Assembly (NCBI GenBank): GCA_017446745.1
Contig: JAFSQF010000023.1
Span: forward strand, 1 to 64,000
Length of the DNA stretch: 64,000 nucleotides
From: Bacteroidales bacterium
Lineage (GTDB): Bacteria; Bacteroidota; Bacteroidia; Bacteroidales; P3
Direction: 5' to 3'
Under the pieces are notes generated by a model that was not told the DNA's origin, ran no database searches, and saw only the letters and a list, made by a program, of their open reading frames with translations. Positions within the stretch are counted from its first letter, which is position 1. The number at the start of each line of letters is the position of its first letter. A program made the translations under genes and the position numbers. Shown piece by piece: positions 51,811 through 60,573 of this stretch.

Positions 51811-52764
51811 ATGACCCACTACGAAAAAAAATCAATGAAAGAATTGCGTGCCGGTATGGGCGAAGGTCTTGTTGAGGCCGGGCGCAAGAATGATAATATC
51901 GTGGCACTTAGTGCCGACGTGAAAGGCAGCGTGAAGATGGACGGCTTCGCCAAGGAGTTTCCGGAGCGCTTCATCCAGTGCGGCATCGCCGAGGCCAATA
52001 TGGTCGGCATCGCCGCCGGCCTGAGCCTCTGCGGCAAGGTGCCCTTCCTGGGCGGCTTCGCCGAGTTCGTCACCGGCCGTGTCTACGACCAGATCCGCCA
52101 GGTCGTGGCCTACAGCAACAAGAACGTGAAAATCTGCGGCTCGCACGCCGGCATCTCGCTCGGCGAGGATGGCGCCACGCACCAGACCATGGAAGACATA
52201 GCCCTGATGAAGGTGCTGCCCAACATGACCGTGCTGGTGCCCGCCGACTTCAACCAGGCCAAGGCCGCCACGCTGGCCGCCGCCGAGCACGTCGGCCCCG
52301 TCTACCTGCGTCTGGGCCGCTCGAAGATGCCCTGCTTCCTGCCGGAGAATGAGAAGTTCGAGATTGGCAAAGCCCAGCTGCTGAGCGAGGGCCGTGACGT
52401 GACCCTCTTCGCCTGCGGCCACCTGGTATGGGAAGCCCTGCAGGCCGCTGAGATGCTGGAGAAGGAAGGCGTCAGCGCCGAAGTCATCAACATCCACACC
52501 ATCAAGCCGCTCGACGTGGAGGCCATCGTGGCCAGCGCCAAGAAGACCCGCGCCGTGGTGACCTGCGAGGAGCACCTCTTCAACGGCGGCCTGGGCGACA
52601 GCGTGGCCCAGACCCTCGCCCTGCACTGCCCCACGCCGATGGAGTATGTGGCCGTGGACGACCGCTTCGGCGAGAGCGGCACTCCCGACGAGATGCTCAC
52701 CAACTACCACCTCCGCGCCGCCGACATCGTCGAGAAGGTACACACGGTGCTGAAGAGAAAGTAA
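51811..52764 (+). CDS. Transketolase, C-terminal subunit
   Basis: A 317-residue half of transketolase holding the pyrimidine-binding and C-terminal domains. Seen: the ADVKGSVKMDGFAKEFPERFIQCGIAEANMVGIAAGLSLCGKVPFLGGFAEF segment with the catalytic Glu (GIAEANM), KICGSHAGISLGEDGATHQTMEDIALMKVLPNM with conserved His residues, and CEEHLFNGGLGDSVA near the end. It works with the protein encoded at 48622. It is followed after 6 bases by dgkA. Confidence 0.93.
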   Translation: MTHYEKKSMKELRAGMGEGLVEAGRKNDNIVALSADVKGSVKMDGFAKEFPERFIQCGIAEANMVGIAAGLSLCGKVPFLGGFAEFVTGRVYDQIRQVVAYSNKNVKICGSHAGISLGEDGATHQTMEDIALMKVLPNMTVLVPADFNQAKAATLAAAEHVGPVYLRLGRSKMPCFLPENEKFEIGKAQLLSEGRDVTLFACGHLVWEALQAAEMLEKEGVSAEVINIHTIKPLDVEAIVASAKKTRAVVTCEEHLFNGGLGDSVAQTLALHCPTPMEYVAVDDRFGESGTPDEMLTNYHLRAADIVEKVHTVLKRK

Positions 52765-52770
52765 CGCCAC

Positions 52771-53154
52771 ATGAACAACGAAAGGTTTTCTATAAAGAAA
52801 CGGATCAAGAGCTTCTGCTATGCCTTTGCGGGGCTGCGTGTCCTGTTTCGCGAAGAGCACAACTCACGGATTCACGCCTTTGCGGCCATCTGCGCCGTAA
52901 TTGCAGGATTCGCCTTCCGCATCTCGACCTATGAATGGATCGCGGTGACGATAGTGATCGGGATGGTTCTCAGTGCAGAGGCCATAAACTCGTCACTTGA
53001 GAGAACCGCCGATTTTGTCAAGGCCGAACGGGATGACCGCATGCGGGATATAAAAGACCTCGGTGCAGCGGCGGTACTCTTAACCGCCATGGCTGCTGCC
53101 ATTGTAGGAGTGATTATCTTCTTGCCTAAAATCCTTTCACTGATAATTAACTGA
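52771..53154 (+). CDS. dgkA: Diacylglycerol/undecaprenol kinase family protein
   Basis: A 127-residue inner-membrane kinase with three helices. The family core is clear: REEHNSRIHAFAAICAVIAGFAF (conserved Glu and Asn), GMVLSAEAINSSLERTADFV (EAINSSLE motif) and IKDLGAAAVLLTAM. Members of this Gram-positive-like branch can phosphorylate undecaprenol for wall and polysaccharide carriers; the substrate here is not known. It starts 6 bases after the transketolase stop, so it is co-transcribed. Confidence 0.9.
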   Translation: MNNERFSIKKRIKSFCYAFAGLRVLFREEHNSRIHAFAAICAVIAGFAFRISTYEWIAVTIVIGMVLSAEAINSSLERTADFVKAERDDRMRDIKDLGAAAVLLTAMAAAIVGVIIFLPKILSLIIN

Positions 53155-53164
53155 CACACATTCT

Positions 53165-53191
53165 ATGTCCCGCGCCTTCGACGCGGGACAT
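53165..53191 (+). terminator. Strong hairpin after dgkA (possible terminator)
   Basis: A 10-base-pair stem, ATGTCCCGCG/CGCGGGACAT, with loop CCTTCGA, 10 bases after the stop. It is followed by an A run, not a T run, so termination by an intrinsic mechanism is uncertain. It could also be a repeat hairpin. Confidence 0.45.
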
Positions 53192-53221
53192 TATCAAAAA
53201 AAAAATAAAAACAACCAAATA

Positions 53222-53506
53222 ATGACAAAAACAATGGATAACCCCTTCCCCAACCAGCAGCATTTCTGCCAGAGCTGTGGCATGCCACTGAGCGACGAGG
53301 TGGTGAGCGACAACCCCGAATACTGCAAATACTGCTTCGCCGACGGCCACTTCACACAGGACTGCACCATGGAGCAGATGATAGAGGTCTGCGTGCAGTT
53401 CCTTGACGAGTTCAACAAGAACACCGGCCAGCACCTCACCGCCGACGAGTACCGTGAGGGACTGCGGCAGTACTTCCCGACGCTCAAGCGCTGGAAAAAG
53501 CAATAG
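53222..53506 (+). CDS. Small zinc-ribbon protein
   Basis: A 94-residue protein from ATG 53222. The N-terminal part has a zinc-ribbon-like set of cysteines, FCQSCGMPLSDE and YCKYCFADGHF, then helices (TMEQMIEVCVQFLDEFN, TADEYREGLRQYFPTLKRW). This is the putative zinc ribbon family common in gut bacteria, of unknown role. A longer reading runs back through the hairpin at 53165 and is rejected. A REP-like hairpin begins 5 bases after the stop. Confidence 0.85.
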   Translation: MTKTMDNPFPNQQHFCQSCGMPLSDEVVSDNPEYCKYCFADGHFTQDCTMEQMIEVCVQFLDEFNKNTGQHLTADEYREGLRQYFPTLKRWKKQ

Positions 53507-53511
53507 CCGCC

Positions 53512-53539
53512 GTAGGAGGTCGGGCTTCCCAGCCCGACC
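53512..53539 (+). repeat. REP-like hairpin with GTAGGA foot
   Basis: GTAGGA followed by GGTCGGGCT-TCCC-AGCCCGACC? The 9-base-pair stem (first stem base shared with the foot) is perfect. It is identical to the copy at 17648-17674. Confidence 0.82.
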
Positions 53540-53619
53540 CACACGGCCACAACTTTGTTGATGGCCAGCAGAAGGACATTTGTCGCAGACAGTAGAAAGA
53601 ACTTATTTAGAGCACATCT

Positions 53620-54183
53620 ATGAATATCACAGTCTTTTGCGGCTCGTCGCAGCCTCACAACGCACAGATTGCTGTTGCCGCCCGCGAGCTGGGCCGCCAG
53701 ATAGCCATGGGAGGCCACACGCTGCTCTACGGCGGCAGCAACCTCGGTCTGATGGGCAAAGTCAGCGGCGGTGCTCTCGAAGCTGGCGGCACCGTTATAG
53801 CCGTGATTCCCACCTTCTTCAGCGAAGAGATCATAAACTCGCAACCGGTAAGCGAGATAGTACGCGTGGCCAACATGGCAGAGCGCAAGGAATACCTCAT
53901 AGCCCATAGCGACGCCTTCGTGGCCCTTCCTGGCGGCATAGGCACCCTCGACGAAGTTATGGAGGTGATGGTCTACAACCAGCTGGGTCCTTTGCGCGAC
54001 CCGGCACACCGCGACAAACCCATAGCCCTCTACAACCCAAACGGTTTCTGGCAGCATTTCGAACGCCTTATTGAAGTAATGGGCCAGAACGGCTTCTACC
54101 GCTCCGGACAGCCACCCAAATACTTCACCGCCCCCACCATCGACGCCCTGCTACAGAAAATCATTGGATTATGCGTAAAGTGA
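53620..54183 (+). CDS. LOG-family protein (TIGR00730 type)
   Basis: A 187-residue Rossmann-like protein of the LOG family, which includes cytokinin riboside 5'-monophosphate phosphoribohydrolases and related nucleotide hydrolases. Seen: VFCGSSQP at the start, GHTLLYGGSNLGLMG, and the diagnostic PGGIGTLDE at 104-112 with the catalytic Glu. In bacteria the likely action is hydrolysis of an AMP-like nucleotide. It stands alone between REP-like units. Confidence 0.9.
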   Translation: MNITVFCGSSQPHNAQIAVAARELGRQIAMGGHTLLYGGSNLGLMGKVSGGALEAGGTVIAVIPTFFSEEIINSQPVSEIVRVANMAERKEYLIAHSDAFVALPGGIGTLDEVMEVMVYNQLGPLRDPAHRDKPIALYNPNGFWQHFERLIEVMGQNGFYRSGQPPKYFTAPTIDALLQKIIGLCVK

Positions 54184-54195
54184 GCCACCCTGACC

Positions 54196-54257
54196 GGTAC
54201 GCAGGCGTCCCCGCCAGCGATGCCCCCGACTGGTAAGCAGGCACCCCGCCAGCGATG
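54196..54257 (+). repeat. Two REP-like units (GGTACGC type)
   Basis: GGTACGCAGGCG-TCCC-CGCCAGCGAT at 54196-54221 and a decayed copy GGTAAGCAGGCACCCCGCC from 54232. They open the gene-free stretch 54184-54587, which further on holds only triloop hairpins. Confidence 0.72.
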
Positions 54258-54407
54258 ACGAAATGTCAAAGCCCTCCCCCTACGGCATACGACGATTGAA
54301 GACATCGTACAGAACAATAACACTATTAAGTAATCAATTAAAAATAGTTTACATATTAGTGATGACAATTAAATGTGTTTTCGTAATATTTTTTTCTCCG
54401 CTTCGCT

Positions 54408-54530
54408 ATCGAAAGCTTCACTGGAGCTTTCTTCACCCCTACGGGGCTCAAAATAAAATAAATTACTGCTTTACTCCGTGGGCTTTCGCCCACGGCTAAT
54501 ATATGTCGCCCCTACGGGGCTCAAAATGAA
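54408..54530 (+). repeat. Triloop hairpin cluster
   Basis: CCCC-TAC-GGGG units at 54436-54448 and 54508-54520 bracket CCGTGGGC-TTTC-GCCCACGG. It has the same layout as 32287-32369 and 37246-37328. GAAAGCTTCACTGGAGCTTTC (54410-54430) is a further hairpin. The last unit ends about 60 bases before the next ATG. Confidence 0.7.
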
Positions 54531-54587
54531 TGTTAATTATGAACAGTTACTTAAAAAAATATTAATTCTTTTAAAAAACAACAAATT

Positions 54588-55373
54588 ATGAAAAAAGCAT
54601 TATTATCTTTTGCCATCTTGCTTTCGGCTTATGCCATGAATGCCAGAGCACAGTACTACACCTACCGTTACGACCCTTTCCGGAACGGCGACAAGTACAT
54701 AGGCCTCAGCGTGGGTATGGGCGGCTGGCTCAGCGGCTCCGACTTCTACCTCCACGTCGACGACTACAACACCACAAGCCCCTACTTCGGTTTCCAGGCC
54801 GAAGAGCTTTCGCGCTCCATCTTCAACCCCAGCATCATGTTCAACTACAAGCGCGTCCTCGAGGGGCGTAGCGTCAGCTGGGCTAACAACATCCACTTTG
54901 CCTTCTCGATGTGGGACGGCGAGGTGAAAGGCACAAGCACCACCAACCCCGCCCTGACGTTCACCACCAAATACCGCAACACGAGCCTCAACATCGCCGA
55001 CCTCTACTATGCCATCATCCACATCGGCGACAAGGTGGAGCTCAACGTCGGTGGCGGAGTAACCATAGGCTATAACTTCAACCCCAAATCGACCATCAGC
55101 TATTCCGATGGCCGCGAAGATGTAGAGACTTCCGGCGGTCTGGAATTCATGGACCTTATGAGTGCCACGATTGACTTCATGGTGGGTGCCGACTATCGCC
55201 TCAGCGATGTCTTCTCGCTAAACTGCAACTTCATAGGCCATCCCATCGACTTCTTCGGCCTGGGAACACCAGAAGACGAGAACACCAAAGGTATGCGCGG
55301 TGTCGGCGAAGGCCTCTTCGTCACCAAGAAATTCCCCTTCCATCTCACCATCGGCTTCACCTATGCCCTTTAA
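54588..55373 (+). CDS. Predicted outer-membrane beta-barrel protein, unknown function
   Basis: A 261-residue protein with a signal peptide (about 1-21, AMNARAQ). The body alternates amphipathic strands rich in Gly, Tyr and Phe (KYIGLSVGMGGWLSGSDFYLHV, VELNVGGGVTIGYNFNP, FPFHLTIGFTYAL) and ends in a strand with a hydrophobic terminal residue, as in outer-membrane barrels. No family is recognised. Its stop lies 11 bases inside the sbcD frame, so it is translationally linked with the sbcDC genes even though its likely location is different. Confidence 0.65.
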   Translation: MKKALLSFAILLSAYAMNARAQYYTYRYDPFRNGDKYIGLSVGMGGWLSGSDFYLHVDDYNTTSPYFGFQAEELSRSIFNPSIMFNYKRVLEGRSVSWANNIHFAFSMWDGEVKGTSTTNPALTFTTKYRNTSLNIADLYYAIIHIGDKVELNVGGGVTIGYNFNPKSTISYSDGREDVETSGGLEFMDLMSATIDFMVGADYRLSDVFSLNCNFIGHPIDFFGLGTPEDENTKGMRGVGEGLFVTKKFPFHLTIGFTYAL

Positions 55374-56670
55374 AATTCTGCATACCGCCGATTTGCACCT
55401 GGGGCAGATCCTATACAATTATTACGACCGCGTTGACGAGCACGACCATTTCTTCGCACAGCTCGTGCAGTGGTGCGAGCAATACAGCCCCGACGCCCTG
55501 ATTGTCAGCGGTGATGTTTTCGACATCCAGCAGCCCAGTGCCGCCACCAAGGAGCATTTCAACCGCACTTTCGTGGGGCTTCACCGTCGTTTTCCCCACA
55601 TGGCCATCGTTGTCACCGCCGGCAACCACGATTCGGCGTCGCGCCTTGAGGCCGACAGTCCGGTGTGGGGCCTCTCGGGCGTGACCCTCGTAGGCCACGC
55701 CCCAGCGAACGACGCCGTTCTTGAAGGCAACCCCGACGCCATGGACCGCTACATCGTGGAGCTGCCCCAAGGATTCATCGTTGCCGTGCCGTTCATGACC
55801 ACATCGCGGCCGGCAGTTCTGCAAGCCCTCCTCGACCGCGTTGCGGAGCGCAACAGCGACTGCCGGCCCGTGGTGATGACCGGCCACCTGGCCGTCAGCG
55901 GCGGCGACTTCACCGGCCACGGCGAGGTAGGCACCATCAAGACCGTCGACGCCAACCAGATGGGGCACGGCTTCGACTACCTTGCCCTGGGCCATATCCA
56001 CCGTCCGCAGACCTTGGGCTATCCGCTCAACGACGAGTACACACTTGGTACGGAGGCGACCTCGGCAGCGACAGCCTTGCTTGGTACGGAGGCGACCTCG
56101 CCAGCGACGCCACAACCGCACCACACCTACCCCTCGGGCATCATGCGCTACAGCGGCAGCCCGCTGCACGTCAGCTGCGACGAGGCCTATCCCCACAGCG
56201 TCAGCCTGGTCGACATCGACCGCCACGGCGGCACAGTAGGCCTGCGACGGCTTCGCGTCGACGAGCTGCGCCATTTCTACACCCTTCCCGAGGCCGGCGC
56301 GCCACCAGCCTCCTCGTTCGAGGAGGTGATGCAACAGGTCAATGACTTCTGCCGCTCGCACGAACGCGGCTACATACGGCTGCGCATCGACTACGGCACC
56401 CCCCTCCCACCCGACTTCGCCCAGGCGGTCTACACGCGTCTCGAAGCCACCGGCAACGAGGTGCGCTTCAACCCCAAAACCATCTGGGAAAACATCAACG
56501 ACAGCGGTGCCGAAGCCAAGTCGCTGAAATTCGAGGTGGCCGAACTACAGCAGATGACCGACCCGATGGACTTTATCCGCCGCACCGCCAACCTGTTTCC
56601 CGAGTTCGACATCGAAGAGCTCGAAGCCGACTTCGACGAAATAAAGAAAGAATTGTTATGCGTCTCTTAG
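55363..56670 (+). CDS. sbcD: Exonuclease SbcCD, nuclease subunit SbcD
   Basis: A 435-residue Mre11-type metallophosphoesterase. The metal-site motifs are all present: DLHLG (10-14), SGDVFD, TAGNHDSASR, MTGHLAVSG and ALGHIHRPQ. With SbcC it cuts hairpins and processes double-strand ends. Residues about 229-249 (LGTEATSAATALLGTEATSPAT) are encoded by two in-frame GGTACGGAGGCG repeats and are an insertion relative to the family. ATG 55363 overlaps the barrel gene by 11 bases, and the stop overlaps sbcC by 13. Confidence 0.94.
   Translation: MPFKILHTADLHLGQILYNYYDRVDEHDHFFAQLVQWCEQYSPDALIVSGDVFDIQQPSAATKEHFNRTFVGLHRRFPHMAIVVTAGNHDSASRLEADSPVWGLSGVTLVGHAPANDAVLEGNPDAMDRYIVELPQGFIVAVPFMTTSRPAVLQALLDRVAERNSDCRPVVMTGHLAVSGGDFTGHGEVGTIKTVDANQMGHGFDYLALGHIHRPQTLGYPLNDEYTLGTEATSAATALLGTEATSPATPQPHHTYPSGIMRYSGSPLHVSCDEAYPHSVSLVDIDRHGGTVGLRRLRVDELRHFYTLPEAGAPPASSFEEVMQQVNDFCRSHERGYIRLRIDYGTPLPPDFAQAVYTRLEATGNEVRFNPKTIWENINDSGAEAKSLKFEVAELQQMTDPMDFIRRTANLFPEFDIEELEADFDEIKKELLCVS
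56047..56108 (+). repeat. Two REP-like units inside sbcD, in frame
   Basis: GGTACGGAGGCGACCTCGGC (56047-56066) and GGTACGGAGGCGACCTCGCC (56083-56102), 36 bases apart, so 12 codons per period. Both keep the GGTACG foot of the intergenic units. Confidence 0.7.
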
Positions 56671-59600
56671 AACTTCACCTCCGCAACATAGCTTCGATAG
56701 AAAAGGCCGACATAGACTTCGAGCAGCAGGAAGGCCTTCTGGACCCCGACACAGGGCAGCCGGCGCAACTCTTCCTCATCTATGGCGACACCGGCACCGG
56801 CAAGTCCGTCCTCCTGGACGCCATAGCCATGGCCCTCTACAAAAAAACTCCACGCATCGTCGGCGTGGCATCACAACAAAAAAACTCTTTCACCTCCAAC
56901 AGCGGGGCGGAAGTGAAGATTTTCAGCATAGAGCAATACACGCGCCTGGGAATCAGCCACAAGGATGAATGCTACAGCGAGGTGGCCTTCATAGGCAACG
57001 ACGGGGAAGCCTACCGCGCGCGCCTGGAGCTCGGCATCAATAAAAACCTGAAATACAAGAGTGCGTGGACCCTTAAGAAAGGTGCTGCCGACTGGGAGAA
57101 AGTCGACAAGGATGGTGCTGCCATCGTCGACGCCATAGGCCTCACCTTCGAGCAGTTCTGCCGCATGGCCATGCTGGCGCAGGGCGAATTCGCCACATTC
57201 CTGTGCGGCAAACGCGAAGAACGCGCCGATATACTTGAGAAGCTCACCAACACCCAGATTTTCAGCCGCTACGGCGAAGCCATCAAAGCCCTCTGTGCCA
57301 AAAAGAAAGAAGCCTTTCAACAGGCGGAGAGCACCTACATGGCCGACCTCAACTTCATCATTCCCCCCGACGAGGTGGCCCGCCTTGAGCAGCAACGAGG
57401 CGATGCGCAAGCCACTATACTGTCGTGCATAGCCAAACGCAAAGAGCTCGACACCACCATAGGGCTGCTACAAAAAATAGAGGACGGCAAACGCAACCTT
57501 GCCAAAGCGGAGGAGGCCCTGCAACAGCTGCGCCACACCGCCGAAGAGCAACGCTACGTAGACAGCCGTCGGCTTTGCAAAGACTGGGACGAGACCGACG
57601 CCGAGCGCCGTACCCTGTCGGACTTGCAGCACAACACACAGCTCCTGAACCATCTGATGCAGGTTCAGCAATCATTGTACAATGATTTTTCGGCCCTCTC
57701 GACCGGCCTTGATACAGCGGCCGACAAACTGAAGCAACGAAAAGACAATCTTGACAAAGAAGCCGTCTGGCTCAACCAACGCTCGAAGCACGACCTCCTC
57801 TATACGAACGCCGCCGTGACCTGCCAGCAGATGAACGGTCTGAAGGCCTTGCTGGACGAGACAGAGAAAACCAAAGCACACATCGATAAAGCACAAGCTG
57901 AAGACACCACCCTGCGGCAGAAAGTGGCTGAGGCCGCCGCGGCAAAAGAGGCCACAGAGCAAAAAGTCAAAGACTGCCAGGCATCAATCGACCAACTGAC
58001 GGCACAACGCAATGCACTGAACCCCGCATTCTTGGACGAGCAGCAACAGAAGCTCACCCTCCTTGCCACGGCCTACGAGAAACTGGGCACCGACTACGAC
58101 AACTGGGTCCGCAACGAGGAGGCCCTCGGCAAGATGTCGTCCGAACTGGCCGAGCTGCGCCAGCAGCTGGCCGAGGCCGAGAGAATTCAACAAGAAGCGC
58201 AGCAGCAGCACAACACCAACCTCGAGAAATACGACGCCGCGCGCGAGCGCTTCACGACCATCAATAGCAGTCTGGACGACAAGCTTGGCGAGCTGCGCCT
58301 GAAGCTGGCGCAGGAACACGCAGAGATCTGCCCCCTTTGTGGGCAGAAAATCGCCGGTGAAGTGCTCACGCGCGACCAGTTCCGCAACCTGGTGTCGCCT
58401 TTCGAACAGGAGCAACGCAAAGCCAAGGAGGCCGCCGACAACTCGGCCTCGGCCCTGGAACGCGCCAACAAGGAGCAGAGCACCATCGTAGGGCGCATCA
58501 AGGCCGACACCGCAACCTACGAAAAAAACAAAGCTGACCACGAAGAGGAGCACAAGAAACTAAGCATCAGACTACAAAAAGCCGACATCGACGCCGCGGG
58601 CGACATCCCGTTGGCAATAAAAAACAAGCTGGAAAAGATAGATGCCGACCTCAAAGCCATTGCCCTCCGCAAGCAGGAGACCGTAGAGCTACAAAAACAG
58701 ATTGACAGCAAGCTGAAAGACAAAGCGGCTCTTGACCGGCAGCTGAGCGACAGCGAGAAAGCGCTGTCGACAGCCAATAATTTTATGATAAAAAACCAAT
58801 CGATGCTGAAGCAGCTGATGTCGGTACGTGATATGAACATCGTGAAGTCGCGGCAGCAAGAGCAGCAGGTAGAGAGCACAATAGCCGCGTGGTACGCAGG
58901 CAGCGAGCTCGCGGCCACCCCGTGGATGCAACAGATTGAGGCGGTGTCGGCACTGCTCGCCAAACTAGCGAAAGAATATCTAGACCATAAGAAGCATCAC
59001 GAAGCCGACATGACGGCCTACCTGATGGCCCAGAAGGACCACGACCAGATGGTACAGCTACGCAGCGACATCCTCCTGCTGTTTCCGCAATGGAGCGCCG
59101 GGGGCTGCGGTCGGCCGCAGCCGGCCGTCGCCCCCACAGCAAAGCTATGGCAGGCACTGGCGGGCGACTGCACCGCCAACGTCAAACAGGCGGCCACCTG
59201 CAAGGCCGACATAGAGCGGTGCAATGCCAACATAGAAAGCTGGCGGCTGGCCAGCGGCAAAAGCGTAGACCTGCTCAGGGAACTCATAGCCCGAAAAGAC
59301 GAGGTGCCGGCAGCGCGCCGCTATGTGCAGAAAATCGACACCGACATGGCATCGTGGGCCAAAAGCCAGTCCGATTCCCAAGCCATAATCGCCGAAGCGC
59401 TCTTGTTGTTGAATAAGTCTTCGCAGGCGGGGACGCCCGCGTACCAAGAGGGGCAGGCGGGGACGCCAGCGTACCAAGAGGGGCAGCTGCCCGACATCAA
59501 GGTGCTGTCCGCCGAACGCGACGCCCGGCAGGGCGAAGAGAACAGTGCCCGCGAGCTTCTGGCGCAGGCCGACACCCAGCTGAGCAAAAACAGCCAATAC

Positions 59601-60170
59601 TCCGAGCAGCTGCGCCGCGACGAGGCCGCCCGCGACAGCGCCAAGCAAGTCTTCGACCACTGGACCCTCCTCAACAAACGCTTCGGAGGCGACCGTTTCC
59701 GCAATCTGGTGCAGACCCACATCCTCAAGCCACTGCTCAACAACGCCAACCTCTACCTCGGCCAAATCAACGACCGCTACAGCCTCACCTGCAGCGAAGA
59801 CAACGAGCAGCTCTCCATCCTGGTTCTGGACCGCTACAACCGCGACGAAGTGCGCAGCGCCGCAGTGCTCTCGGGCGGCGAGAAATTCATGATTTCCTTG
59901 GCCCTGTCGCTGGCCCTTTCCTCGCTCAACCGCCCCGACCTCAACACCAACATCCTCTTCATTGATGAAGGGTTTGGCACCCTGGACCAGGAATGCCTCG
60001 ACAGCGTCATGAAAACCCTGGCCCGTCTGGGCGACATCACGGGCCAGAGCGGACGCCGCGTAGGCATCATCTCGCACCGCGAGGAGCTCCTGGGCTGCAT
60101 TCCCAATCGCATCAAGCTGCTCCGCAGCGGCGAAGGCCGCAGCCGCGTTGAGGTGGCCTACGAGACCTAA
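56658..60170 (+). CDS. sbcC: Exonuclease SbcCD, ATPase subunit SbcC
   Basis: A 1170-residue Rad50-type ATPase. Walker A GDTGTGKS is at 43-50, the zinc hook CPLCG at 558-562 sits between long coiled coils, the ABC signature LSGGEKFMISLALSLALS is near 1070 and Walker B ILFIDEGFGTLD near 1098. It clamps DNA ends and drives SbcD. Inserted low-complexity segments coincide with repeat DNA: AWYAGSELAATP near 744, a GC palindrome at 59103-59122 (AGGCGRPQPA) and QAGTPAYQEGQAGTPAYQEG near 922-941. All keep the frame. Overlap with sbcD is 13 bases. Confidence 0.95.
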   Translation: MRLLELHLRNIASIEKADIDFEQQEGLLDPDTGQPAQLFLIYGDTGTGKSVLLDAIAMALYKKTPRIVGVASQQKNSFTSNSGAEVKIFSIEQYTRLGISHKDECYSEVAFIGNDGEAYRARLELGINKNLKYKSAWTLKKGAADWEKVDKDGAAIVDAIGLTFEQFCRMAMLAQGEFATFLCGKREERADILEKLTNTQIFSRYGEAIKALCAKKKEAFQQAESTYMADLNFIIPPDEVARLEQQRGDAQATILSCIAKRKELDTTIGLLQKIEDGKRNLAKAEEALQQLRHTAEEQRYVDSRRLCKDWDETDAERRTLSDLQHNTQLLNHLMQVQQSLYNDFSALSTGLDTAADKLKQRKDNLDKEAVWLNQRSKHDLLYTNAAVTCQQMNGLKALLDETEKTKAHIDKAQAEDTTLRQKVAEAAAAKEATEQKVKDCQASIDQLTAQRNALNPAFLDEQQQKLTLLATAYEKLGTDYDNWVRNEEALGKMSSELAELRQQLAEAERIQQEAQQQHNTNLEKYDAARERFTTINSSLDDKLGELRLKLAQEHAEICPLCGQKIAGEVLTRDQFRNLVSPFEQEQRKAKEAADNSASALERANKEQSTIVGRIKADTATYEKNKADHEEEHKKLSIRLQKADIDAAGDIPLAIKNKLEKIDADLKAIALRKQETVELQKQIDSKLKDKAALDRQLSDSEKALSTANNFMIKNQSMLKQLMSVRDMNIVKSRQQEQQVESTIAAWYAGSELAATPWMQQIEAVSALLAKLAKEYLDHKKHHEADMTAYLMAQKDHDQMVQLRSDILLLFPQWSAGGCGRPQPAVAPTAKLWQALAGDCTANVKQAATCKADIERCNANIESWRLASGKSVDLLRELIARKDEVPAARRYVQKIDTDMASWAKSQSDSQAIIAEALLLLNKSSQAGTPAYQEGQAGTPAYQEGQLPDIKVLSAERDARQGEENSARELLAQADTQLSKNSQYSEQLRRDEAARDSAKQVFDHWTLLNKRFGGDRFRNLVQTHILKPLLNNANLYLGQINDRYSLTCSEDNEQLSILVLDRYNRDEVRSAAVLSGGEKFMISLALSLALSSLNRPDLNTNILFIDEGFGTLDQECLDSVMKTLARLGDITGQSGRRVGIISHREELLGCIPNRIKLLRSGEGRSRVEVAYET
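58891..58919 (+). repeat. Diverged REP-like unit inside sbcC
   Basis: GGTACGCAGGCAGCGAGCTC then GCGGCCACC. The first ten bases are identical to the intergenic unit at 54196. Confidence 0.5.
59421..59475 (-). repeat. Two REP-like units inside sbcC, in frame
   Basis: TCGCAGGCGGGGACGCCCGC GTACC (59421-59445) is the exact complement of the intergenic unit 23858-23882; a second copy (59453-59475) has one base change. The period is 30 bases, 10 codons. Confidence 0.82.
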
Positions 60171-60264
60171 GCTGCCTGAGCGCCACGCGGCGACGCGTGC
60201 ATCCCTCCCCCCCCCCTGCCAGCCGCCCACCTCAGAAAAACTTTTTCATCACATACCACCTCAT

Positions 60265-60480
60265 TAAGTGACGGTAAAAAAATAAGGTGTAACGATAGTG
60301 ATGTAAAAAAATGCAACTATAATTCGTGTAAATTCATTTCGCCTGCGAAAATATAGTTTTATATTCAGTGTCGCATATCTTGAAAATCAAGTAATTCGTG
60401 CTAATTAGTGCTAATTCGTAGACCCCCAAAAAAACAATCGTTTTACCTTTTTTGCGCCTACCAGATTGTATCAACTTATT
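60265..60480 (-). repeat. Element A, copy 3 (inverted)
   Basis: It runs from AGTGACGGTAAAAAAATAAG through GTGTAACGATAGTGATG to GCGCCTACCAGATTGTATCA. It contains the uninterrupted junction ATGCAACTATAATTCG that shows where element B is inserted in copy 1. With the following promoter it fills the gene-free stretch 60171-60573. Confidence 0.78.
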
Positions 60481-60519
60481 TTTTACTTATTGCTAACACC
60501 AAACATCAAAAAAAAACAT

Positions 60520-60527
60520 TATCTTTG
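60520..60527 (+). promoter_or_regulatory. -7 box TATCTTTG for the second C1B peptidase
   Basis: Exact TAnnTTTG match 47 bases before the ATG at 60574. It is the same box as at the first C1B peptidase gene. Confidence 0.7.
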
Positions 60528-60573
60528 CAAAAAAGTTTTCTATCAAATAATCAAATCATTTAATTATAAATCA

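Noticed and set aside
51811..52860. Long minus-strand frame opposite the transketolase C-terminal gene
   Set aside because: Shadow frame; the plus strand is a clear enzyme gene.
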